DNA of 5,452 nt from Rhodoferax sp. (GCA_020048255.1 JAIFMR010000035.1:1-5452); one strand, 5' to 3'; shown: positions 1 to 5,452, counted from the first letter of the stretch. The notes: a model not told the origin generated them from the letters alone. A program made the numbers and translations.

Positions 1-305
1 GCATGAGCCAGTTTGCCGACGGCGGCCTGCTGGCCACCAAACCCTATGTGAGCAGCGCCGCCTACATCGACCGCATGAGCGACTACTGCAACGGCTGCGC
101 CTATGACAAAAAGCAGCGCCTGGGCGAGACCGCCTGCCCGTTCAACGCGCTGTACTGGGACTTTTACCAGCGCAACGCCGACAAACTCAAAAACAACCCA
201 CGCATTGGTATGGCTTACCGGCAACTGGCCAACATGCCGGCTGACGATCTGGCGGCGTTACAAGCCCAGGCCGAACGAACCCGCCAGCGGCTTGACGCGC
301 TCTGA
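1..305 (+). CDS. Iron-sulfur cryptochrome/photolyase family protein (FeS-BCP), 3' end only
   Basis: This is the C-terminal piece (100 residues, TGA at 303-305) of a deoxyribodipyrimidine photolyase-related protein, the group of bacterial (6-4) photolyases and cryptochromes that bind FAD and a [4Fe-4S] cluster. The window starts inside the gene: bases 1-2 end a codon, and the first Met (base 3) is an internal residue in a conserved stretch, SQFADGG. Counting from that Met, cysteines C29, C32 and C45 form C-x2-C-x12-C, within DYCNGC and then ETACPFNALYWDF. This matches the spacing of the last three cluster ligands of Agrobacterium PhrB (Cys438, 441 and 454); the fourth ligand would lie upstream of the window. 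The family repairs UV (6-4) photoproducts or acts as a blue-light sensor, and the fragment cannot tell which. The tail after the cluster (RIGMAYRQL) is typical of the family. No frameshift is seen. The gene is convergent with the next one. Confidence 0.92.
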   Translation, partial: MSQFADGGLLATKPYVSSAAYIDRMSDYCNGCAYDKKQRLGETACPFNALYWDFYQRNADKLKNNPRIGMAYRQLANMPADDLAALQAQAERTRQRLDAL

Positions 306-331
306 GCGTTGAACGGGCAGTGATCAACGCT
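305..331. terminator. Possible hairpin between convergent genes
   Basis: A perfect 8-bp inverted repeat (AGCGTTGA at 305-312 and TCAACGCT at 324-331) with an 11-base loop lies just after the photolyase stop codon and before the 3' end of the convergent minus-strand gene. Its position suits a shared transcription end. There is no T-run on either strand, so intrinsic termination is doubtful; it may only protect 3' ends. Confidence 0.35.
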
Positions 332-351
332 GCTGGTTGTCGCTGCTGCGA

Positions 352-954
352 TCACCCGCGATCGTTGCGCATCATCCGTTCCAACTCGGCATTCAACCGG
401 GCCAGCTCATCACGCAGTTGACGCCGCTCTTGCGAGGTCACCACACCATCGCGCTTGTATGCGGCTTCATGGCGGGCAATCTGGCGCTCACGGCTTTGCA
501 ATCTGCGCGCTTCGCGCTGGGTGATGCGACCAGAGCGCACGCCCTCATCAATGCGCTGGCTGATGTTGTTCTGGCGGTTGTCGATGCCGGGTGTGGTGCC
601 AGCACTATTGGCCGGTGGTTGAACATAACTGTTGTTCATCATCAGGCGTTCCACTTCGTTACCAAGGCTGTCCACGTCCGCGCGCAACTGCTGGCGCTCT
701 TGAGGTGTGGCAGTACCGTTGGCTTTGAAGCGGCGCTCTGTCAGGTCAATCTCGCGGTCACGGCGCAGCAGGTCTCTGGCCTCGGAGGGTGTGATGTGCC
801 CAGACGCCATGCCCTGCTGTATGCGGGCACTGATGGCTTGCTGCGCACGGTCAAGGGCTGGCGTGTTGGTACCTTGCGCCATGACCGGCGCGATGCCCAG
901 GCCTAAAAAGAGGGCAGAGGCAAGCAGCGAGGTGATGAAGAATTTTGATGTCAT
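352..954 (-). CDS. Secreted helical protein with a duplicated pseudo-EF-hand unit, function unknown
   Basis: A 200-residue protein read from the ATG at 952-954. I chose this start because AGGA (961-964, minus strand) sits 6 bases upstream and the protein then opens with a clear Sec signal peptide: MTSKFF, a hydrophobic stretch to about residue 22, and a likely cut after PVMA (residue 26). The frame stays open upstream to 1101, but that extension has no such features. The mature part is two copies of one unit, residues 41-107 and 131-197, offset by exactly 90 residues with no gaps; by my count 32 of 67 positions are identical. Each copy holds SG-x-IT-x-x-EA and later G-x-x-T-x-QER-x-QL. Both have EF-hand loop geometry (Gly at loop position 6, Glu at 12) but lack the acidic residues at positions 1 and 3. 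A Pro/Ala/Ser/Gly-rich linker (about 110-128) joins the copies. Charge and heptad-like spacing suggest long helices. Similar periplasmic hypothetical proteins occur in proteobacteria. No enzymatic motif is seen and the function is unknown. Confidence 0.82.
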   Translation of the reverse strand: MTSKFFITSLLASALFLGLGIAPVMAQGTNTPALDRAQQAISARIQQGMASGHITPSEARDLLRRDREIDLTERRFKANGTATPQERQQLRADVDSLGNEVERLMMNNSYVQPPANSAGTTPGIDNRQNNISQRIDEGVRSGRITQREARRLQSRERQIARHEAAYKRDGVVTSQERRQLRDELARLNAELERMMRNDRG

Positions 955-964
955 GATGTTTCCT
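955..964 (-). promoter_or_regulatory. Ribosome binding site deciding the start of the repeat protein
   Basis: On the minus strand AGGA (964 to 961) is followed by the 6-base spacer AACATC and then ATG at 954-952. It supports this start over the in-frame ATG at 1101, whose first 49 residues are Pro/Ser-rich and precede an obvious signal peptide. Confidence 0.65.
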
Positions 965-997
965 GAGTTACCAGACGGTTCTGTGGGCACTTGCATG

Positions 998-1013
998 GTC
1001 TGCTTTGGCAGAC
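998..1013. promoter_or_regulatory. Inverted repeat in the leader of the repeat-protein gene
   Basis: GTCTGC (998-1003) and GCAGAC (1008-1013) form a perfect 6-bp inverted repeat around the loop TTTG, about 45 bases upstream of the minus-strand start at 954. A smaller palindrome, CTTGGGCAAG (1013-1022), abuts it. It could be an operator or a leader hairpin. No promoter boxes good enough to report were found between 955 and 1213, so its relation to the transcription start is unknown. Confidence 0.25.
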
Positions 1014-1171
1014 TTGGGCAAGGGTTCACAGGCGCTGGATGCTTTTCAGCAGATGAAAGTTGGATCGACAACGGCCAGTTGCAGGTTTGCATTGACCCCA
1101 TGCTTTTTCAACATGTGACCGGATCCTAATCAGGGCTCAGGAGGGTGTCTGTACGCGCCCGAACACAGGGC

Positions 1172-1201
1172 AAAATTTTCAGGCCAGCGCCATGCCCGGC
1201 C
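1172..1201 (-). terminator. Possible weak terminator of the VF530 gene
   Basis: Read on the minus strand just after the VF530 stop codon (1214-1216), GGCC (1201-1198) and GGCC (1185-1182) bracket a GC-rich imperfect stem. AAAATTTT (1179-1172) follows. The position and T-run fit an intrinsic terminator, but the stem has mismatches. Confidence 0.28.
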
Positions 1202-1213
1202 CACCCCGGCGGT

Positions 1214-1423
1214 TCAGCCTTTTCTGCGCAACTCGCGCTGCATGAACAGGTAAAGCCCTTCCACTTTTTCACGCGCCCATGGCGTTTTGCGTAAAAACTT
1301 CAGACTGGAGGCCAAGCTGGGGTCCAGCACAAAGCAGCGCACCGGAATCCGCGCGCCCAAACCTTCCCATCCATAGTGAGTCGACAGGGCGGTCACCATG
1401 GCCTCCAGGGTGACACCGTGCAA
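1214..1423 (-). CDS. VF530 family (DUF2132) small protein, 5' end uncertain
   Basis: The 69-residue reading frame carries the signature of the VF530/DUF2132 family: LHGVTLEAM, HYGWEGLG, RCF, and SLKFLRKTPWAREKVE followed by LYLFM. The family is named after a Vibrio fischeri protein of known fold and is often labelled DNA-binding by structural resemblance; its cellular role is not established. The only possible start codon in frame is TTG at 1423-1421, which encodes the Leu of the family's internal NPLHGVTLE motif and has no Shine-Dalgarno sequence before it. Upstream, the same frame reads a Pro/Ala/Gln-rich stretch ending in QPRNP, just as N-termini of this family usually look, but it reaches a TAA at 1495-1493 without any ATG or GTG. 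An ATG overlapping that stop (1494-1492) is in another frame. Either translation starts at TTG, or a one-base indel has separated the true start from the gene. The core domain is intact. Confidence 0.8.
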   Translation of the reverse strand: MHGVTLEAMVTALSTHYGWEGLGARIPVRCFVLDPSLASSLKFLRKTPWAREKVEGLYLFMQRELRRKG

Positions 1424-1494
1424 GGGGTTGCGGGGTTGGACTGTGCTGGCCTGCTTGGGAGCAGGCGCTGGCTGGGGTGGTGCTGCCCAGCATT

Positions 1495-1518
1495 ACAGCC
1501 AAGCGCACAGCCAAGCGC
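1495..1518. repeat. Perfect 12-bp tandem duplication
   Basis: ACAGCCAAGCGC occurs twice in direct succession (1495-1506 and 1507-1518) without mismatch. It lies immediately upstream of the TAA/ATG that precedes the VF530 frame. The unit is a multiple of three, so it does not itself shift a frame. It looks like a slippage product. Confidence 0.85.
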
Positions 1519-1573
1519 AGGGGCCGGGGTCTGATGGCGCAGGGCCATGCCGAAAGATGCAGCCTGAGGCCTG

Positions 1574-1589
1574 TACGCCACTCGGCGTA
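1574..1589. promoter_or_regulatory. Inverted repeat upstream of urtA
   Basis: TACGCC (1574-1579) and GGCGTA (1584-1589) form a perfect 6-bp inverted repeat with the loop ACTC, followed by TTTAT. It lies about 115 bases before the urtA start and could be an operator half-site pair or a hairpin. Another short symmetric element, AGGT-N4-ACCT, follows at 1602-1613. No regulator can be assigned from sequence alone. Confidence 0.28.
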
Positions 1590-1702
1590 TTTATCAAAGT
1601 CAGGTGCCAACCTAAAGTCACTGCATCGCTGATGGAAGATCTGTATTCCCCAACGGGCTTTGACCCAGCGACAACGGTTTCATTAACTTTGGAGTAGCAC
1701 AC

Positions 1703-2977
1703 ATGACATCTTTGAATTCACGTCGTTTCACGCTCAAGACACTCACTGCCGCCGTCGCACTGACAGGTCTGAGCGCCTTGCCTGCCTTTGCAGCTGACAC
1801 CATCAAGGTCGGCATTTTGCACAGCTTGTCTGGCACCATGGCCATCTCGGAAACCGTGTTGAAAGACACCGTTTTGATGACGATTGATGAAATCAACGCC
1901 AAGGGCGGGGTGCTTGGCAAAAAGCTGGAACCTGTAGTGGTTGACATTGCGTCGGATTGGCCACTTGCCGCTGAAAAGGCCAAGCAACTTGTCAGTAAGG
2001 ACAAAGTGGCGGTGACTTTTGGTTGCTGGACATCGTCTTGCCGCAAATCGGTGTTGCCTATATACGAAGAAGTCAATGCCCTGCTGTATTACCCCGTTCA
2101 GTACGAGGGTGAAGAACTGTCCAAAAACGTGTTCTACACCGGTGCCGCGCCGAACCAACAAGCGATTCCTGCCGTGGACTACCTGATGAGCAAAGACGGC
2201 GGTGCAGCCAAACGCTGGGTACTGCTGGGTACCGACTATGTGTATCCCCGCACCACGAACAAAATTCTGCGCGCTTACCTGAAATCCAAGGGTGTGAAAG
2301 ACACCGACATCGACGAAAAGTACACACCGTTTGGCCACTCTGACTACCAAACCATCGTGGCTGACATCAAGAAGTTTTCCGCTGGTGGCAAAACCGCCGT
2401 GGTGTCCACCATCAACGGTGACTCCAACGTGCCTTTCTACAAGGAACTTGGCAACGCAGGTTTGAAAGCCAAGGATGTGCCGGTGGTAGCCTTCTCCGTG
2501 GGTGAAGAAGAGTTGCGCGGCGTGGATGCCAAACCGCTGGTGGGTCACCTGGCCGCCTGGAACTACTTCATGAGCATCAAGAACCCGACCAACACCGAAT
2601 TTATCAAGAAGTGGACGGCTTATGCCAAAGCCAAGAATATCGCTGGTCACAAAGACAAACCACTGACCAACGACCCGATGGAAGCCACCTACATCGGTAT
2701 CAACATGTGGAAACAAGCGGTTGAAAAAGCCAAGTCCACTGACACAGACAAGGTGATTGCGGCCATGGCTGGTCAGACCTTCAAAGCACCGAGTGGCATC
2801 ATGAGCAAGATGGATGAGAAAAACCACCACCTGCACAAGTCAGTGTTCATTGGCGAAATCAAGGCCGATGGCCAGTTTAATGTGGTCTGGAAGACACCCG
2901 GCCCCGTGAAAGCCAAACCCTGGTCACCTTACGTCGACGGTAATGCTGGCAAGCCAGATGAGCCAGCAAAGAAGTAA
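1703..2977 (+). CDS. urtA: Urea ABC transporter, periplasmic urea-binding protein UrtA
   Basis: UrtA captures urea (and possibly short amides) in the periplasm and delivers it to the UrtBC permease. The 424-residue protein has the usual length for the family. Residues 1-30 are a signal peptide: SRRFTLK (6-12) resembles the twin-arginine motif, a hydrophobic core follows, and the cut is expected after LPAFA (30), before ADTIKVG. The mature protein starts like other branched-chain amino acid/amide-type binding proteins (IKVGILHSLSGTMA, 34-47) and contains the strong UrtA/FmdD block FGCWTSSCRKSVLP (106-119), then YYPVQYEGEE (129-138) and VFYTGAAPNQQ (143-153). DPMEATYIGINMW (324-336) and the HHLHKSVFIGEI region (375-386) are also typical. 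GGAG at 1691-1694, 8 bases before the ATG, supports the start. It is first in the operon, 107 bases ahead of urtB with a terminator-like hairpin between. The family is commonly induced by nitrogen limitation, but no binding site was identified here. A Lys-rich tail ends the protein. Confidence 0.97.
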   Translation: MTSLNSRRFTLKTLTAAVALTGLSALPAFAADTIKVGILHSLSGTMAISETVLKDTVLMTIDEINAKGGVLGKKLEPVVVDIASDWPLAAEKAKQLVSKDKVAVTFGCWTSSCRKSVLPIYEEVNALLYYPVQYEGEELSKNVFYTGAAPNQQAIPAVDYLMSKDGGAAKRWVLLGTDYVYPRTTNKILRAYLKSKGVKDTDIDEKYTPFGHSDYQTIVADIKKFSAGGKTAVVSTINGDSNVPFYKELGNAGLKAKDVPVVAFSVGEEELRGVDAKPLVGHLAAWNYFMSIKNPTNTEFIKKWTAYAKAKNIAGHKDKPLTNDPMEATYIGINMWKQAVEKAKSTDTDKVIAAMAGQTFKAPSGIMSKMDEKNHHLHKSVFIGEIKADGQFNVVWKTPGPVKAKPWSPYVDGNAGKPDEPAKK

Positions 2978-3012
2978 AGATAAAAGTCAAGATTAGCTAG
3001 CTGTCACACATT

Positions 3013-3051
3013 CTGGGGTGCGTTTGTTGAAACGCCACCCCAGTTTTGTTT
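3013..3051 (+). terminator. Strong rho-independent terminator-like hairpin between urtA and urtB
   Basis: The left arm CTGGGGTGCGTTT (3013-3025), loop GTTG (3026-3029) and right arm AAACGCCACCCCAG (3030-3043) pair fully except for one bulged base. The stem is followed directly by TTTTGTTT (3044-3051). It starts 35 bases after the urtA stop and ends 33 bases before urtB. Since urtB and urtC would lack another obvious promoter, partial termination probably sets a high urtA to urtBC ratio, as is common for binding-protein genes. It may also stabilise the urtA message. Confidence 0.85.
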
Positions 3052-3072
3052 GACTCCCCCATTCGTCCTTCA

Positions 3073-3084
3073 GAGAGTTTGCCA
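3073..3084 (+). promoter_or_regulatory. Ribosome binding site deciding the urtB start
   Basis: GAGAG (3073-3077) lies 7 bases before the ATG at 3085. The frame is open further up to a TTG at 3046, but that codon lies in the T-run of the preceding terminator, and the ATG start gives a proper signal peptide directly. Confidence 0.55.
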
Positions 3085-4665
3085 ATGCTCAGCCAATTGC
3101 TTCGATGGATAACATTAGCTTCTATTTTTATAGCTGGTTACGCACACGCTATAAGCGCTAACGAGGTAAAAGGAATCGCAATCGGTGAAACGGATGCGCG
3201 CATTGAGGCGCTGCATAAGGCGATGTTGATCGCTGATGACAAAACAGCGGCGTTTTTGCAGGCTTTGTCCGATGACGCAGTCAAGACCTCTGGCGACAAG
3301 GCCTACATCGTTAAAGACGACAAGGCGATTGATCCTGCCACAGGCACGGAAATGCCTCTGCCGGCCGATGCAGAAGATGTGATCAATAACAACCGCATGC
3401 GCGGCGAGCTGGACTCGGCGCTGGCGGCACTCAAACTTTTTTCCAAAGACGACACCGTCCGACAGGCCGCGGTGAAACAGCTGCAAAGTGATGCGGATGA
3501 ATCCAAATTGCCGCTGATTGAAAAGGCGCTGGCCACCGAGCAAAACACCGCGATCAAGGCGCAACTGGGCATGGTGCGTGCGGCTGCCTTGCTCAACAGC
3601 AGCGACAAGGTCAAACGCCTGGAAGCCGCCAAGTTGCTGGCTGGCAGCGGCCAGGCCAATACCAAAACCATGTTGGTGGCACGCCTGCAAGAAGAGACCG
3701 AATCCGAGGTCAAGATTGCCCTGGGCGCGGCCTTGCGCCAGGTGGAGTCTGCCCTGGCCTGGGGGGACAAACTCGGTGCCGTGTTCAGCGGCATCAGCCT
3801 GGGATCTATCCTGCTGCTGGTCGCGCTCGGTTTGGCCATCACCTACGGGCTGATGGGTGTGATCAACATGGCGCATGGTGAGCTGATGATGATTGGCGCC
3901 TATGCAACCTATGTGGTGCAGGGTTTGTTCAGAACCTACCTGCCAGACGCGTTTGACTGGTATTTGCTGGCCGCGGTGCCGGTGGCGTTTTTGGCATCAG
4001 CCCTGATGGGTGCGGCGCTGGAACGCAGCGTAATTCGGTTTCTGTATGGCCGCCCGTTGGAAACCTTGCTCGCCACCTGGGGCATCAGCCTGATGTTGAT
4101 GCAACTGGTGCGCACGGTGTTTGGTGCTCAAAACGTGGGGGTTGAAAACCCGTCGTGGATGAGTGGTGGGGTACAGGTGCTCGGCAATTTGTCGCTGCCT
4201 TACAACCGGCTGGTGATTATCGGTTTCGCCATTTTTGTGCTGGCCTCCGTGGCGTGGCTGATCAGCCAAACCCGCTTGGGCCTGTTTGTTCGTGGTGTGA
4301 CGCAAAACCGGCCAATTGCCTCTTGTATGGGCGTGAACACGGCGCGGATTGACACCTACGCCTTTGCACTGGGTTCGGGCATTGCAGGGCTGGCCGGTTG
4401 TGCCTTGAGTCAAGTTGGCAATGTCGGGCCGGATCTGGGCCAGAGCTACATCGTGGACTCGTTCATGGTGGTTGTGATGGGTGGTGTTGGCCAGTTGGCG
4501 GGTACGGTGTACGCCGCCATGGGACTGGGCATCCTGAACAAGTTCCTGGAAGGCTGGGTGGGCGCCGTGTTGGCCAAGATTGCACTGCTGGTGTTCATCA
4601 TCGTTTTTATTCAAAAGCGTCCTCAAGGCATTTTTGCCATGAAGGGCCGGAGCGCAGAAGCATGA
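3085..4665 (+). CDS. urtB: Urea ABC transporter permease UrtB
   Basis: UrtB is one of the two membrane subunits of the urea transporter, of the LivH type, and should pair with UrtC. From the ATG at 3085 it is 526 residues long. Residues 1-22 are a signal peptide (MLSQLLRW, hydrophobic core, cut after YAHA). Residues 23 to about 225 are a soluble, mostly helical domain with HEAT-like pairs (for example AAKLLAGSG and KTMLVARLQEE), expected in the periplasm. Proteobacterial UrtB proteins typically carry such an extension. The membrane part starts near residue 230 (GAVFSGISLGSILLLVALGL) with the LivH-like GVINMAHGELMMIGAYATYV block (258-277). It continues with GAQNVGVENPSWMSGG (347-362), the cytoplasmic loop TQNRPIASCMGVNTARID (406-423) likely to contact the ATPases, and the VVVMGGVGQLAGT block (462-474), ending in KRPQGIFAMKGR. 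The first 30 codons are AT-rich with rare codons, unlike the rest. The stop overlaps the urtC start by four bases. Confidence 0.96.
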   Translation: MLSQLLRWITLASIFIAGYAHAISANEVKGIAIGETDARIEALHKAMLIADDKTAAFLQALSDDAVKTSGDKAYIVKDDKAIDPATGTEMPLPADAEDVINNNRMRGELDSALAALKLFSKDDTVRQAAVKQLQSDADESKLPLIEKALATEQNTAIKAQLGMVRAAALLNSSDKVKRLEAAKLLAGSGQANTKTMLVARLQEETESEVKIALGAALRQVESALAWGDKLGAVFSGISLGSILLLVALGLAITYGLMGVINMAHGELMMIGAYATYVVQGLFRTYLPDAFDWYLLAAVPVAFLASALMGAALERSVIRFLYGRPLETLLATWGISLMLMQLVRTVFGAQNVGVENPSWMSGGVQVLGNLSLPYNRLVIIGFAIFVLASVAWLISQTRLGLFVRGVTQNRPIASCMGVNTARIDTYAFALGSGIAGLAGCALSQVGNVGPDLGQSYIVDSFMVVVMGGVGQLAGTVYAAMGLGILNKFLEGWVGAVLAKIALLVFIIVFIQKRPQGIFAMKGRSAEA

Positions 4666-5452
4666 GCCAATCCATGACCCCATCTCACATGTCGGTTGTT
4701 TTACCCACCAAAATCCCTTTACTGACAGGCAAAGGCTGGACGGCTTTTGTGTTTGCGTTGATCCTGGTGAGTGGCGTGGCCCCGATCCTTAACCTGCTGG
4801 TGCCAGAGACCAGTGTGTTCCACATGAGTGACTTTGCGGTGGGGGTATTGGGGCGGATTATGTGTTACGCGATCTGCGCGTTGGCGATGGACATGATCTG
4901 GGGTTATACCGGTATCCTGAGCCTGGGTCACGGACTTTTTTTCGCGCTGGGCGGTTACGTCATGGGCATGTATTTGATGCGCCAGATCGGACTGGATGGC
5001 AATTACAAAAGCGAGCTTCCCGACTTCATGGTGTTTCTGGACTGGAAAGAATTGCCCTGGCACTGGACGTTTTCTGACAGCTTCATCGCCACGTTATTCC
5101 TGATCATCGCGGTGCCGGGCATCGTGGCCTTTGTGTTTGGCTACTTTGCCTTCCGTTCACGCATCAAGGGCGTCTACTTTTCCATCATCACCCAGGCCAT
5201 GACCTTTGCCGCGATGCTGTTATTTTTCCGCAATGAGACCGGTTTTGGCGGCAACAACGGCTTTACCGACTTCAAACGCATCCTGGACATTCCGATAGCC
5301 ACACCCTCGATGCGCATGACGCTGTTTGTCATGACCGGCCTCACGCTGCTGGGCTTCTTTCTGATGGCACGCTGGTTGATCAACAGCAAGTTTGGCCGGG
5401 TGCTGCAAGCCGTGCGTGATGCCGAAACACGGGTCATGTTCAGTGGTTACAA
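4662..5452 (+). CDS. urtC: Urea ABC transporter permease UrtC, 3' end beyond the window
   Basis: UrtC is the second permease subunit, of the LivM type. The start is the ATG at 4662, overlapping the urtB stop in ATGA, with GGAG (4649-4652) 9 bases upstream. This arrangement suggests translational coupling and near-equal synthesis. The frame runs without a stop to the window end, giving 263 residues of a family usually somewhat under 400. A first membrane segment lies at about 27-47 (WTAFVFALILVSGVAPILNLL). The hallmark block CYAICALAMDMIWGYTG (68-84) then ILSLGHGLFFALGGYVMGMY (85-104) is present. An insert with several Trp residues (about 111-137) is followed by a membrane segment at 141-163, FRSRIKGVYFSIITQAM (164-180), and NETGFGGNNGFTDF (191-204). 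The last visible part, SKFGRVLQAVRDAETRV (242-258), is the cytoplasmic loop expected to dock on the ATPases. The ATPase genes urtD and urtE are expected downstream. No damage is visible. Confidence 0.95.
   Translation, partial: MSQSMTPSHMSVVLPTKIPLLTGKGWTAFVFALILVSGVAPILNLLVPETSVFHMSDFAVGVLGRIMCYAICALAMDMIWGYTGILSLGHGLFFALGGYVMGMYLMRQIGLDGNYKSELPDFMVFLDWKELPWHWTFSDSFIATLFLIIAVPGIVAFVFGYFAFRSRIKGVYFSIITQAMTFAAMLLFFRNETGFGGNNGFTDFKRILDIPIATPSMRMTLFVMTGLTLLGFFLMARWLINSKFGRVLQAVRDAETRVMFSGY

Larger units (their letters stand above)
1424..1702. other. Intergenic region between the VF530 gene and urtA
   Basis: About 280 bases between divergent genes. It holds the possible lost N-terminal codons of the VF530 gene (1424-1492), a 12-bp tandem duplication (1495-1518), an inverted repeat (1574-1589), a short symmetric element AGGT-N4-ACCT (1602-1613) and the urtA ribosome binding site. 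The urt promoter should lie here, but I see neither a good sigma-70 pair nor a sigma-54 GG-N10-GC site. Reading frames here on both strands look like noise. Confidence 0.6.

Noticed and set aside
955..1101. N-terminal extension of the repeat protein to an ATG at 1101
   Set aside because: It would put 49 Pro/Ser-rich residues before an evident signal peptide, and the inner ATG has a good AGGA.
337..1129. Plus-strand frames opposite the secreted repeat protein
   Set aside because: The minus-strand gene has a signal peptide, a ribosome binding site and a clear internal duplication; the plus-strand frames show none of these.
1534..1549. Sigma-54-like GG...GC near TGGCGCAGGGCCATGC
   Set aside because: The GG-to-GC distance is 11, not 10, and the flanking bases do not fit the consensus.
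1269..1610. Minus-strand 113-residue frame overlapping the VF530 gene
   Set aside because: It is a shifted frame of the VF530 gene with no family features; only its ATG at 1494-1492 is of interest, as a possible displaced start.
1660..1688. Sigma-70-like pair TTGACC / TTAACT with a 17-base spacer before urtA
   Set aside because: The -10 box matches only 3 of 6 positions, and the transcript would start at or beyond the GGAG ribosome binding site.
1718..2836. Long 372-residue open frame on the minus strand opposite urtA
   Set aside because: It lies wholly antisense to a well-recognised gene; its composition (many His, Phe, Val, Gly) is typical of the reverse of a coding sequence, and no family is recognisable.
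3046..3084. Upstream TTG start for urtB
   Set aside because: The TTG lies in the terminator T-run and would bury the signal peptide; the ATG at 3085 has a ribosome binding site.
3115..4683. Minus-strand frames opposite urtB
   Set aside because: They are antisense shadows rich in Gln/His/Arg, without ribosome binding sites or recognisable domains.

Overview
The window looks like a chromosomal segment from a betaproteobacterium, probably of the Comamonadaceae (Rhodoferax/Polaromonas-like). This is inferred from protein style, moderately high GC and gene organisation; no database search was possible. It holds six protein genes, two of them cut by the window edges, and no RNA gene, insertion sequence or CRISPR array that I can see.

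Left part (1-1423): the window opens inside the 3' end of a gene for an iron-sulfur cryptochrome/photolyase (FeS-BCP, prokaryotic (6-4) photolyase group). It is recognised by its C-terminal cysteine cluster with spacing C-x2-C-x12-C. Convergent to it, on the minus strand, is a small secreted helical protein (352-954) built from two 90-residue-offset copies of one unit. Each copy carries two EF-hand-shaped but degenerate loops. Further upstream, also on the minus strand, is a VF530/DUF2132-family small protein (1214-1423) whose 5' end looks abnormal: no normal start codon lies in frame, and an ATG sits one frame away.

Middle spacer (1424-1702): about 280 bases without a convincing gene. It contains a perfect 12-bp tandem duplication, a 6-bp inverted repeat and the ribosome binding site of urtA, and should carry the urt promoter, which I could not pin down.

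Right part (1703-5452): the first three genes of a urea ABC transporter operon. They are urtA (periplasmic urea-binding protein with a twin-arginine-like signal), urtB (permease with a large periplasmic N-terminal domain) and urtC (second permease, cut by the window end). A strong hairpin plus T-run lies between urtA and urtB. It probably lets urtA be made in excess over the membrane subunits. urtB and urtC overlap by the four bases ATGA. UrtA would capture urea in the periplasm and hand it to the UrtB/UrtC channel; the ATPases UrtD and UrtE are expected just beyond the window, often followed by urease genes.

I found no convincing new system. The most interesting items are the duplicated pseudo-EF-hand protein, the disturbed VF530 start, and the cluster of rare, AT-rich codons confined to the first 30 codons of urtB.
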